Source: Sphingopyxis sp. JAI128 (GTDB lineage: Bacteria; Pseudomonadota; Alphaproteobacteria; Sphingomonadales; Sphingomonadaceae). Taken from it: a DNA stretch of 64,000 nt. Below are positions 1 through 7,659 of this stretch, piece by piece. The DNA is taken from contig NZ_JACHDA010000008.1 in NCBI RefSeq assembly GCF_014207235.1, positions 124,001-188,000 of the forward strand. The letters run 5' to 3'. Numbering within the stretch: position 1 is the first letter of the stretch; each line of letters starts with the position of its first letter. Position numbers and translations under genes: made by a program. The notes beneath the pieces were generated by a model. That model was not told where the DNA came from. It worked only from the letters and a program-made list of their open reading frames with translations, and did no database searches.

Positions 1-1868
1 ACGCGCTGGATCAACGCGGGTTCGCGGCGCAAGTTGAACTCGGGATCGTTCGCGCCGCTTTCGGCGAGGATAAAGCTTGTGCCCGCAGACGACAGCATAT
101 GGTAGCTGTAGAAGCGGCTGCCCTGCATCCACGTGAGCCGCGCCTTGCCGGCCTTGGTCCCGATCCCGTCGATCCACAGATGCTGATAGCCGTTCGCCTT
201 CCCCAGTACCGGGCGTTCGGCGAGATTGCGGTCGAACGCGATGTCGCTGTCGATAATATGTCCGGAAAAATGCAGCGGCAGGTCATAGACATGCCTGCCG
301 CTGCCAGTTCCGTGGAGGATATCGAGCGCAAGGGGATAGGCGAGGCCTTCGACCTCGATCAGCAGTAGGGAACGGCGGATCGCGACGTCCTTATAGGCGC
401 TGTCGATTTCGGCGATCGTGTAACGGGTCGGACCTTCGAGCGATACGGCAAGCTGGCGCGTTCCGGATTTTTCTCCATCTTTCCAGTTGCCTGCGAAGTG
501 GCTTTGCTCATCAACGACAAGCGTGTTGTGCGCGATCGTCGCGCTCGCCCAGCTGTCGTTTTCGGGTAGGTAACGCCCGCCGCGCTTTGCCTCGACATTG
601 AGGAAGCGCGCGGCGCCATAGTCGGTCACGACCGCACCGGTTTCGTCATAATAAAGCCAGCCAAGCCGGTCGAAATGACCGTGCCCCATGCCTTGCACCG
701 TATTCTTGGCGACGAGCAGCGGGCCCGCAGGATCGGCGTTGGTGCGCAACATCACGAGCGCGCCGCCCTTTCCGTCGGGGCCGTCGGACAGCAGCCGGGA
801 GCCGAACGGCCAGGGCCTTGCCTTGCCCGCCGCGAGATCGGCAGCCATCGCCTGTCCCGCAGGCGTCAGCACCGTGCGTCCCTGCCAGTCGGCGATCGAC
901 AGAAAGGCCGGGTCTTTCGTCGCGCCATAGGCGATGGCGACCGCATGATAGAGTTCCTCGGTACGCAGGCTCTTATCGGGCATCGCGTCGTTGATCGGCA
1001 GGAAAAAGCCCTCGTGGGTGAGGTCGATCGCGGTGCGGATCGCCTTGAGCACGATGCCGTCGCGATATTCGAAGATCTTGCGGTCTGGATCGTTCGCCGC
1101 AATCGCGGCTGCGAAAACGACGAAAGGTTGCAGCGCATAGCGTTGATAATAGGGGCCTTCAGCATAATATCCGTCGGGCGAAAAAAGCAGATCGAGCTGA
1201 CGCAGGAAGCCCGCCTTGCCGCTCTTGTCGAGCCCGAGCAGCGCCTTGTCGACGAGGTCGCGGTCGCCAAGCAGATAGCCCGACAGGCCGACGCCCGCCG
1301 CCGCCCAGGTCGCGTGGTTGTGAATGCGGTTGATGACCTCGGGCGATTCGTCCGACAGGAAGCGCGCCATCGGGCGGATCACCCGGTCGTCGATCCGCTT
1401 GCGCTCGTCGGCTGAGAGTCCATCGCGGATTTCGGCATAGCCCTGCACCGCGTTGACGAGGAAGACGCTGTCGTTGAGGCTCTGCCAAAACAAGCGTCCC
1501 GCAGTCTGGTTCGCCTTGGCGGGATGCGGCCCGAGTCCCGGATAAAGATCGGCATAGGCGAGCAGCAGATCGCGCACATGATCACGGTAGCGCGCCTCGC
1601 CGGTCAAGCGGAAGAGCTGGCCGCCCTCGAAAATAATGCGGTAATTGCGCTTGTGCTGCTCGTGGGTGAAGCCGCCGCCGGGATCCTTGGGCACGGGCAC
1701 GTTGATGCCCGCCCGGATCGACGCATCGACGTCGCTCCGGGCGCGCTCGACCTCGGCCGCGAAAAGCGGCGCGTAGACCTGCGCTGAAGCGGCGGGCGGC
1801 TCTTGCGCGGCGGCGGGGACGGCCGGCAGCGTGGCGGCGGCGAGCAGGAGCGCGAGCCTGCGGGTCAC
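1..1868 (-). CDS. PL17 oligo-alginate lyase, heparinase II/III fold (3' end outside window)
   Basis: Exo-type oligo-alginate lyase that breaks alginate oligomers into unsaturated uronate monomers, probably in the periplasm. The start is GTG at 1868, overlapping the stop of the PL6 gene by GTGA, so the two are translationally coupled. The first ~22 residues form a signal peptide ending in PAAAQ. An N-terminal alpha-toroid follows, with RIHNHATW around residue 185 (the Asn-His pair of this fold) and YYAEGPYYQRYALQ around 235. The C-terminal heparinase II/III-like sheet domain carries GHGHFDRLGWLYYDETGA and DYGAARF. About 622 codons are visible. PL17 proteins are usually ~700-750 residues, so perhaps 100 residues lie beyond position 1. 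No open reading frame was supplied for it because its stop is missing; I translated it by hand. Family assignment is good; substrate (alginate) is inferred from family and neighbour. Confidence 0.88.
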   Translation of the reverse strand, partial: MTRRLALLLAAATLPAVPAAAQEPPAASAQVYAPLFAAEVERARSDVDASIRAGINVPVPKDPGGGFTHEQHKRNYRIIFEGGQLFRLTGEARYRDHVRDLLLAYADLYPGLGPHPAKANQTAGRLFWQSLNDSVFLVNAVQGYAEIRDGLSADERKRIDDRVIRPMARFLSDESPEVINRIHNHATWAAAGVGLSGYLLGDRDLVDKALLGLDKSGKAGFLRQLDLLFSPDGYYAEGPYYQRYALQPFVVFAAAIAANDPDRKIFEYRDGIVLKAIRTAIDLTHEGFFLPINDAMPDKSLRTEELYHAVAIAYGATKDPAFLSIADWQGRTVLTPAGQAMAADLAAGKARPWPFGSRLLSDGPDGKGGALVMLRTNADPAGPLLVAKNTVQGMGHGHFDRLGWLYYDETGAVVTDYGAARFLNVEAKRGGRYLPENDSWASATIAHNTLVVDEQSHFAGNWKDGEKSGTRQLAVSLEGPTRYTIAEIDSAYKDVAIRRSLLLIEVEGLAYPLALDILHGTGSGRHVYDLPLHFSGHIIDSDIAFDRNLAERPVLGKANGYQHLWIDGIGTKAGKARLTWMQGSRFYSYHMLSSAGTSFILAESGANDPEFNLRREPALIQR

Positions 1869-4078
1869 GGGCGCGCTTCCACGACATTGCCGATCATCTG
1901 CCCGCGCGGCTGGCCCTTCCAAGCCAGTTCCTCGATGCGCGGCGCCGGCGTTGCGGCAAAGGCATTCGACGCAATGCGCGTTTCGGGCGCGCCGACCGAA
2001 TGGATGACGACGATGCCGTCCGACTTGGCGAAGCTGTTCTGCGCGATGTCCGTGTGCTGGGCGCCCGAGATACGCAGCGACGCGCCGCTTGCGCCGCTAT
2101 TGGCGACGCTCGATCCGGTCATCGCGAACCACGGGCCGAAGGTGCTTTCGTCACTGCCCTTGCGCAAGAGGTCGGCGACCATCGCGACGCCTGCGAAGCG
2201 GCTGTTGCTGATCGTCAGCCGTTCCATCGGATACCAACCCTTCGGTTCCTGCTCGCCGGTCGCGGCGACGACGACGCCCATTGCCGAAAAATCGCTGTTC
2301 GTGATCGTCACATCGTCGGCGAAAGTGCCGGGCGCCATGACGATGCCGTCGAAACGGCCCTTGCCCGGACCGCGCACCGATACGCCGTCGAACGCAATGC
2401 TGTAATTGGGCGCGACGCCCGAAGCGACCGCAATCAACGTGTCATCGCCGGGCGATGCGCTTGCGTCGATCACGAGATTTTCAAGCCGCAGCCCGCCGCC
2501 GCCGCCGATCCGCGCGAGGCTCGAGGCGACGCGCAACACGGGCTTAGCATCCTTTGTGCCGGCGATGGTCAGCCGGTGCCGCACAGCCAGCGGCGCAACG
2601 ATGTCAAAGGTGCCAGTGGCGAGCATCAGGACGTCGCCCGCCTTCGTCTCGGCGATCGCTTCTGCAAGCGAGCCCCCCGCCGCGATCGGCCGCGTGACGC
2701 CGGCGCCGAACGCGGCCTCGGGCGCATCGCCGCGATACCAGCTCGCGCCGACCTCTTCGCGGGTGACGGGTTTGAGGTCGCGCGGCGCGCCGACGGCGGC
2801 CAGCGCGGGATCGGTCGGATAGAGCAAGCCATTGGCGGCACGTTCGAGCGCCACGTCGCGCTGCTCGACCCCGGCGGTCAGCAAGGGCTTGGCAACCTTT
2901 GCCTGAATATTGCCCGCGAAGGCGATGCCGCCGATCTCGCCTTCGGCGCGGAAGGGGTCCTGCCCCTTCGCGCCGACGACCAGATTGCGCTCGAACCGGC
3001 TGTCCACCGGCGGCGCCGACCGTTCGGCGTCGGCGCCCGCCGCAAGCGTGATGCGCGCGATATCGATGAGGCTGTTGCGCTCGATCCGCGCATTTGTGAC
3101 CTGATGATAGCGGTTGATCACCGAGTTGGGGACGCCGTTCATCACGGTGATCGCGCTCTTGAACGAACTGCCGGCGAGCCCTTCGAAATAATTGTCGCGC
3201 ACGATCTGGTCACGGTTGATCACGCGCACGCCGCCGGTATCGGGCACGCCCTTGCCGAAGAAGATGTTACGCTCGACGAGGTTGCCGTTGCCGTGGCGCA
3301 GCACGAAGGCGCCCTGCGCTTCGAGCACGAGATTTTCGCGGATAATATTGCCGCCCGATTTGACCGAGACGATCTCGACCTCGCCGCTGGTGCGGTCGAA
3401 AGTGTTGCGCTCGACGATCGTGTGGCTATTGGACAGCGACTCCTCACTGGTGCCGATGCGGATCGTCTCGCCGCCGTTCGATCCCAAGGGCGGGCGCGGA
3501 CCGAAATAATTGTGATCGACGCGATGGCGATTATCGAGCGGGTCGCCCGCGCGGCGGATCACCGCGAGCGTCACGCCGGCATTGGTCTTGCCCTCGAAAT
3601 GCGAATGATCGACACGGTTGCCCGTGCCGTAGAGCGCAACCCAGATATCTTCGGCGCGCCGGTCGGCCTTGCTGAAGCCGTCGATGACGGTCTCGGTAAC
3701 GCGGCTGTCGGTGGCGAGCGTTTTGGAATCGCGGCGGAAGCTGATGACCTCTCGGGTGGGGCTAGCGCCATCTTTGAAGACAAGACCTGAGACAAGCAGA
3801 TGCCTTCCGCCCATGCGCAGGTTCGACTGGCCGGTGATCAGCACCTTGCCTTTGGTCTGTGCGGTTAGCGCGATCGGCTTTTCAGCGGTGCCGGCGCCCG
3901 CGAAGACGATCTCGAAATCGCGCCATTCGCCGTCGGCAAGGACGATCGTGTCACCCGGCCGGGCCAATTTTACCGCAGCCTTATATTGCGCCTGATCAGT
4001 CACGAGCAGGTCGCGCGCCAACGCTGTATGCGCCGTCGAGACCAGCATCGCGACCGTTAGAATAGCCCTTATCTGCAC
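1865..4078 (-). CDS. PL6 alginate lyase (chondroitinase-B-like beta-helix), exported
   Basis: Cleaves alginate by beta-elimination. The 737 residues begin with a signal peptide ending near HTALA-RD, followed by two parallel beta-helix domains (roughly 25-400 and 430-737), as in the long two-domain PL6 enzymes. The candidate catalytic pair is visible: Lys240 in EVEIVSVKS and Arg261 in FVLRHGN, 21 residues apart, the spacing I recall for the Lys/Arg pair of characterised PL6 enzymes. I chose GTG 4078 because GAGGGA lies 3 nt upstream. The in-frame ATG at 4111 sits only ~5 nt past a -10-like TATAGT and has no ribosome site. Upstream of PL17 in one operon, divergent from a TonB receptor. Together they form an alginate uptake and degradation module; the uronate reduction genes must be elsewhere. 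Confidence 0.92.
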   Translation of the reverse strand: MQIRAILTVAMLVSTAHTALARDLLVTDQAQYKAAVKLARPGDTIVLADGEWRDFEIVFAGAGTAEKPIALTAQTKGKVLITGQSNLRMGGRHLLVSGLVFKDGASPTREVISFRRDSKTLATDSRVTETVIDGFSKADRRAEDIWVALYGTGNRVDHSHFEGKTNAGVTLAVIRRAGDPLDNRHRVDHNYFGPRPPLGSNGGETIRIGTSEESLSNSHTIVERNTFDRTSGEVEIVSVKSGGNIIRENLVLEAQGAFVLRHGNGNLVERNIFFGKGVPDTGGVRVINRDQIVRDNYFEGLAGSSFKSAITVMNGVPNSVINRYHQVTNARIERNSLIDIARITLAAGADAERSAPPVDSRFERNLVVGAKGQDPFRAEGEIGGIAFAGNIQAKVAKPLLTAGVEQRDVALERAANGLLYPTDPALAAVGAPRDLKPVTREEVGASWYRGDAPEAAFGAGVTRPIAAGGSLAEAIAETKAGDVLMLATGTFDIVAPLAVRHRLTIAGTKDAKPVLRVASSLARIGGGGGLRLENLVIDASASPGDDTLIAVASGVAPNYSIAFDGVSVRGPGKGRFDGIVMAPGTFADDVTITNSDFSAMGVVVAATGEQEPKGWYPMERLTISNSRFAGVAMVADLLRKGSDESTFGPWFAMTGSSVANSGASGASLRISGAQHTDIAQNSFAKSDGIVVIHSVGAPETRIASNAFAATPAPRIEELAWKGQPRGQMIGNVVEARP

Positions 4079-4128
4079 CGTTCCCTCACCCGTTTTATGA
4101 TTCTTGTCCATTGGACTATACAAGAGGT

Positions 4129-4180
4129 AGGACAATATCAACCCGGTTTTGGTATGAATCATGGGTTGACATATTGGCCT
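4129..4180. promoter_or_regulatory. Divergent promoter/operator between PL6 operon and TonB receptor
   Basis: An imperfect inverted repeat, AGGACAATATCAACCC (4129-4144) and GGGTTGACATATTGGCCT (4163-4180), is separated by 18 bp. Each arm contains a -35-like hexamer pointing outward: TTGATA on minus (4141-4136) and TTGACA on plus (4166-4171). The minus one is followed after 15 nt by TATAGT (4120-4115). No convincing plus -10 was seen. The symmetry could be an operator for an alginate regulator outside the window, or just two facing promoters. Confidence 0.5.
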
Positions 4181-4226
4181 GACAGGAGGAGCCTCACTCC
4201 AAACCAAGTCAAAGAGGGAGAGTGGG

Positions 4227-7200
4227 ATGATTCGGGGCAGCCTCGTGCGCGTTTCGCGCGGCAGGATGAATTTCGTGGCGATTTTGCTGGGCACGACCAC
4301 GCTTTCAATGGGTGCGGTTCCCGCGATGGCGCAGGATGCGGCTGCCGGCCCTGCGGCCGACGAAACGGGCAATGACGCGATTGTCGTCACCGGCATACGC
4401 AGCTCCCTTGCCACCGCGCTGGGCGAAAAGCGCTCCTCCGACAATATCGTCGAAGTCATTCAGGCCGAGGATATCGGCAAACTGCCCGACCAGAACCTCG
4501 CCGAAGTGCTGGAAAATGTCACCGGGGTTCAGATCACCCGCCAGGCCGGCGTCGGTAATGCGGTGCAGATCCGCGGCACCGACGCCAACCGCACCGAAAT
4601 CAACGGCGTATCGACCGTCGAGTCGGGCGCGGGCCGCTCGGGCATCAGCTTCGAGGATCTGCCCGCCGCGCTGATCGCCTCGGTCGAGGTCACGAAGGTT
4701 CCGACCGCGCAGACGATCGAAGGATCGGTCGGCGGGACGATCAACCTGCGCACGATCCGCCCGCTCGACCTGCGCGATCCGCTCATCGCGGCGCGCGCGC
4801 AGGTCGAAAACAGCGACCTGTCCAAATCGACCCTGCCGCGCCTGTCCGCCACGCTCGGCAATCGCTGGGATACCGGCATCGGCGAAATCGGCATCGTGGT
4901 GAGCGGCAGCTATGCCCGGCAGGATGTCGCCGCGTTCAAGCCGCGCGTCGATCGCGATGCCGTCGTCTTGCCGGGATCGGGCCCGAGCGCCGAGGCTTTT
5001 CCCTTCCTGCGCGTCCAGTTCTTCCAGCAGGGATTGGAGAATTACGAATATGAAACCTACAACGGCACCGCCGCGCTCGAATGGAAACCGAACGACGACC
5101 TGAAATTCTATTTCGACGCGACGCTGAACAACCAAACGCGCGGACAGCAGAGCCACCGCGTCCAGATTTCGGGCACAGCGACGCCGTCGGTCGTCGATGC
5201 GACCGACAACACGGCTTTCGAGACCGTCAACTGGGGCACGCTCGACGGACCCGACGGCCCGATCGACCTCGGCAGCGTCGATGCGACCGCAGCGGGAACT
5301 ATCGGCATCGGCGGCGCGACCGGAACGGTGATCGACCCGAACATGCGGACGTCGAGCGACACGGGGGCGCGCGTCACCAAAAGCCGCGTGTTCGATCTCG
5401 GCACCGAATGGCAGGTGACCGACAAGCTCGGGATGCGGGCCGAAGTGTCGCTATCGACCTCGAAATCGGACTTTCCGAACTTCTCGACGACGCTCGATTT
5501 CATCAATCCCAACGGCCCGCAGCCGCAAATCGGGCGCAGCATCGACAATGGCGTGCCGCTGGAATTCGACCTGCGCGGCGGCACGCTGCAATTCGGCATC
5601 GACCGGTCGAGCCCCTTTGCACCGACGACGGCACAATTGCTCGACCCCGCCAATTACCAGCTGCAGCAAGTGGCGCAGGGCGCGAACACGACCGACAATC
5701 AGGAGAAGGCGGCGCGCCTCGATTTTTCCTATGATACGAGCGATCTCAACCCCTTCGTCACTTCGATCGACTTTGGCTATCGCTGGAACCGGACTTCGGC
5801 GGAAAACAACGAATTTTCGCGAAATGTCAGCCTGACCAATACGACGAGCGCGTGGAACCGGCCATCAGGCGATCTGTTTTCCGATATATTGATCCCGGGG
5901 CCCCGCAATTTCGACGCGGCCGACGGGCGTCGGCTTTATTTTTCCGACTTCCTGCTGATCGACGGCGGGCTGGCTTTCGACGATCCCGCGAAGGTGCTCG
6001 ACGCGCTCAACGCCGCGATCGCCGCGAGCAATGCCGCGGCGACCGAGGGGCCGCCCGTCGCGCCGCTGACCACGCCGACCGAATCCTTCGCCGGCTTCTT
6101 CAAGATCAAGGAAACGACGAACGCCGCCTATTTCCAGGCGAATATGGAAGGCGAGGTCGCCGGCATGCCGGTGCGCGGCAACGCCGGCTTGCGCTGGCTG
6201 CACACCAGCCTGTCGTCGGTCGGCAACAATATCGCAAATGGCGAGGTCACGGGACAGACCGTTGCCAAAAGCTCGTATAATTTTCTGCTGCCGCGCTTCA
6301 ATCTCGTGCTCGAACCCGCCGACCGCTTCCTAGTCCGCGCGGGCATCGCGCGCGATATCCGCCGCCCGAATTTCGACACGTTATCAACCTCCTTCTCCTT
6401 CGGGACGGGTGCGAATACACCGGTTGCGGTGGGTAACCCCGACCTTGTCCCCGAAGCTGTGTGGTCGTTCGACCTGTCAGGCGAATATTATTTCGCACCG
6501 TCGAGCCTGATCAGCATCGGCTTTTTCCACAAGAGCCGCACCAACTTGTTCGCGCAGCGACAGGAGGACCCGGCGCCTAATCTCGATGCAAACGGAAATC
6601 TCAATATTTCGATCGATCCAGCATGCCCCGGCGGCGGCATTTACAATCCGATCGCCAACCGCAACATCAACAACCCCATCCAGGGGGTCGGCATCTGCGT
6701 GCCGCGCAGTTCGACCTTCAACGTCCCCGGAACCACCACCCAGACCGGGATAGAGGTCGCGTTCCAGCACGATCTTTCGGCATGGGAGGATAAGCTGGGT
6801 TTTGCCTCGGGTTTCGGCTTTATCGGGAACTTCACCTATCAGAAATCGGGCGGCTCGGCGCGCGAATATCGTACTGCCGACGGCCCGCGCACGATCTTTA
6901 CGCAGCTCGGCTATCCCGGCTCACAGGACCTCATTACGCTGACCAACCTGTCGAAATATGCGTATAACGCGACGCTGTTCTACGACAAATACGGCCTCAA
7001 CGCGCGGCTGCGCTACACATGGCGGTCGAGCTATGTGTCGAACGACCCCTTCTTCTTCGGCCTGCCGCTGATCAACGGGGCGCGGGGACAACTCAACGCG
7101 AGCATCAATTACGACCTCACCGACAATATCAACCTCGGGGTCGAGGGCATCAATCTGCTGCGCGGCGACCAGAACCAATATTGCGTCAACAACACGGCGC

Positions 7201-7262
7201 TGCTCTGCTTCCAGGGTCTCACCGACCGCCGGGTCACCGCCGGCGTGAGTGTCAAGTTCTAG
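4227..7262 (+). CDS. TonB-dependent outer-membrane receptor (alginate module)
   Basis: Outer-membrane beta-barrel importer of 1011 residues, energised by TonB, probably taking up alginate oligosaccharides given the divergent PL6 and PL17 lyases. A long signal peptide ends at PAMA-QDA (~residue 35). The TonB-box region NDAIVVTGIRSSL follows at ~48-60, then a plug domain (~65-180) with VIQAEDIGKLPDQNLAEVL and VQIRGTDANRTEINGV. The rest is a 22-strand-type barrel ending in an aromatic strand, TAGVSVKF. The plug wording is that of the large Caulobacter/Xanthomonas/sphingomonad receptor subfamily used for plant and algal glycans. ATG 4227 has AGAGGGAGAG five nt upstream; ATG 4266 is a less likely alternative. 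Substrate is inferred from context only. Confidence 0.92.
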   Translation: MIRGSLVRVSRGRMNFVAILLGTTTLSMGAVPAMAQDAAAGPAADETGNDAIVVTGIRSSLATALGEKRSSDNIVEVIQAEDIGKLPDQNLAEVLENVTGVQITRQAGVGNAVQIRGTDANRTEINGVSTVESGAGRSGISFEDLPAALIASVEVTKVPTAQTIEGSVGGTINLRTIRPLDLRDPLIAARAQVENSDLSKSTLPRLSATLGNRWDTGIGEIGIVVSGSYARQDVAAFKPRVDRDAVVLPGSGPSAEAFPFLRVQFFQQGLENYEYETYNGTAALEWKPNDDLKFYFDATLNNQTRGQQSHRVQISGTATPSVVDATDNTAFETVNWGTLDGPDGPIDLGSVDATAAGTIGIGGATGTVIDPNMRTSSDTGARVTKSRVFDLGTEWQVTDKLGMRAEVSLSTSKSDFPNFSTTLDFINPNGPQPQIGRSIDNGVPLEFDLRGGTLQFGIDRSSPFAPTTAQLLDPANYQLQQVAQGANTTDNQEKAARLDFSYDTSDLNPFVTSIDFGYRWNRTSAENNEFSRNVSLTNTTSAWNRPSGDLFSDILIPGPRNFDAADGRRLYFSDFLLIDGGLAFDDPAKVLDALNAAIAASNAAATEGPPVAPLTTPTESFAGFFKIKETTNAAYFQANMEGEVAGMPVRGNAGLRWLHTSLSSVGNNIANGEVTGQTVAKSSYNFLLPRFNLVLEPADRFLVRAGIARDIRRPNFDTLSTSFSFGTGANTPVAVGNPDLVPEAVWSFDLSGEYYFAPSSLISIGFFHKSRTNLFAQRQEDPAPNLDANGNLNISIDPACPGGGIYNPIANRNINNPIQGVGICVPRSSTFNVPGTTTQTGIEVAFQHDLSAWEDKLGFASGFGFIGNFTYQKSGGSAREYRTADGPRTIFTQLGYPGSQDLITLTNLSKYAYNATLFYDKYGLNARLRYTWRSSYVSNDPFFFGLPLINGARGQLNASINYDLTDNINLGVEGINLLRGDQNQYCVNNTALLCFQGLTDRRVTAGVSVKF

Positions 7263-7271
7263 AGGTGCGTC

Positions 7272-7308
7272 CATCGTCCTATCCCGCGGCGAGTTGGATA
7301 GGACGATG
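7272..7308 (+). terminator. Perfect 13-bp hairpin after the alginate-module receptor
   Basis: CATCGTCCTATCC (7272-7284) pairs perfectly with GGATAGGACGATG (7296-7308) around an 11-nt loop, 9 nt after the stop codon. There is no T-run, so it is either an RNA-stabilising 3' stem or a weak terminator. Confidence 0.55.
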
Positions 7309-7609
7309 CGATGTCACGGCGAGAAACGGCAAATTGGGGGGCAGCCCCGCGAGCCTGTCTGGCATTTGGGTTCGAGCGGAGCCGGGCGCAAACGTTCGGA
7401 ACGCACATTGGCGTCGAGGATGATCACGAAAGGTCGATCAGATTGCGCGCGGGCTCGCGCGGATCGAAGCGGTATTATTGGCTCGGCGAGGTGCTTCGGT
7501 CGAGAGCGCAGTCCGGAGCATATCGCGCGCGTCCTCTTCCACCGGCCCCGCGCCCCAATGTCGCCTCCTCTCATCAGAACCTGCCGAGATTTCGGCGGAT
7601 GAAATATAT

Positions 7610-7659
7610 GCAGCCGCCCGGATCGCGACGCGGTCCGGGCGGCTGCCCCCCTTTTTTTT
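7610..7659 (+). terminator. Rho-independent terminator, plus direction
   Basis: GCAGCCGCCCGGA (7610-7622) pairs perfectly with TCCGGGCGGCTGC (7634-7646) around an 11-nt loop, followed by six C and eight T (7652-7659). This is a textbook terminator for transcripts coming from the left. On the minus strand the stem follows the second receptor's stop but has only a weak T-rich tail, so it may act both ways. Confidence 0.9.

Larger units (their letters stand above)
7263..7659. other. Non-coding interval between two convergent TonB receptor genes
   Basis: About 400 bp without a credible gene; open frames here have no ribosome site and no recognisable protein. It is framed by a hairpin just after the first receptor and a strong terminator just before the second. 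A TATTAT hexamer at 7473-7478 lacks a good -35. It may be a long 3' untranslated region or hold a small RNA. Confidence 0.5.

Noticed and set aside
2000-3790. 596-residue open frame opposite the PL6 gene
   Set aside because: It is antisense to a convincing PL6 gene, has no ribosome site or family motif, and shows the repetitive Asp/Arg-rich composition of a high-GC shadow frame.
4149-4166. TTGGTATGAATCATGG as an eleventh motif A site
   Set aside because: It has GGTATGAATCA instead of TGTMTGAGTA; too many core differences, and it precedes alginate rather than arabinose, galactose or xyloglucan genes.
4079-4459. N-terminal extension of the PL6 frame to ATG 4459
   Set aside because: It would run through the divergent promoter and the start of the TonB receptor, and would bury the signal peptide ~120 residues inside the protein.
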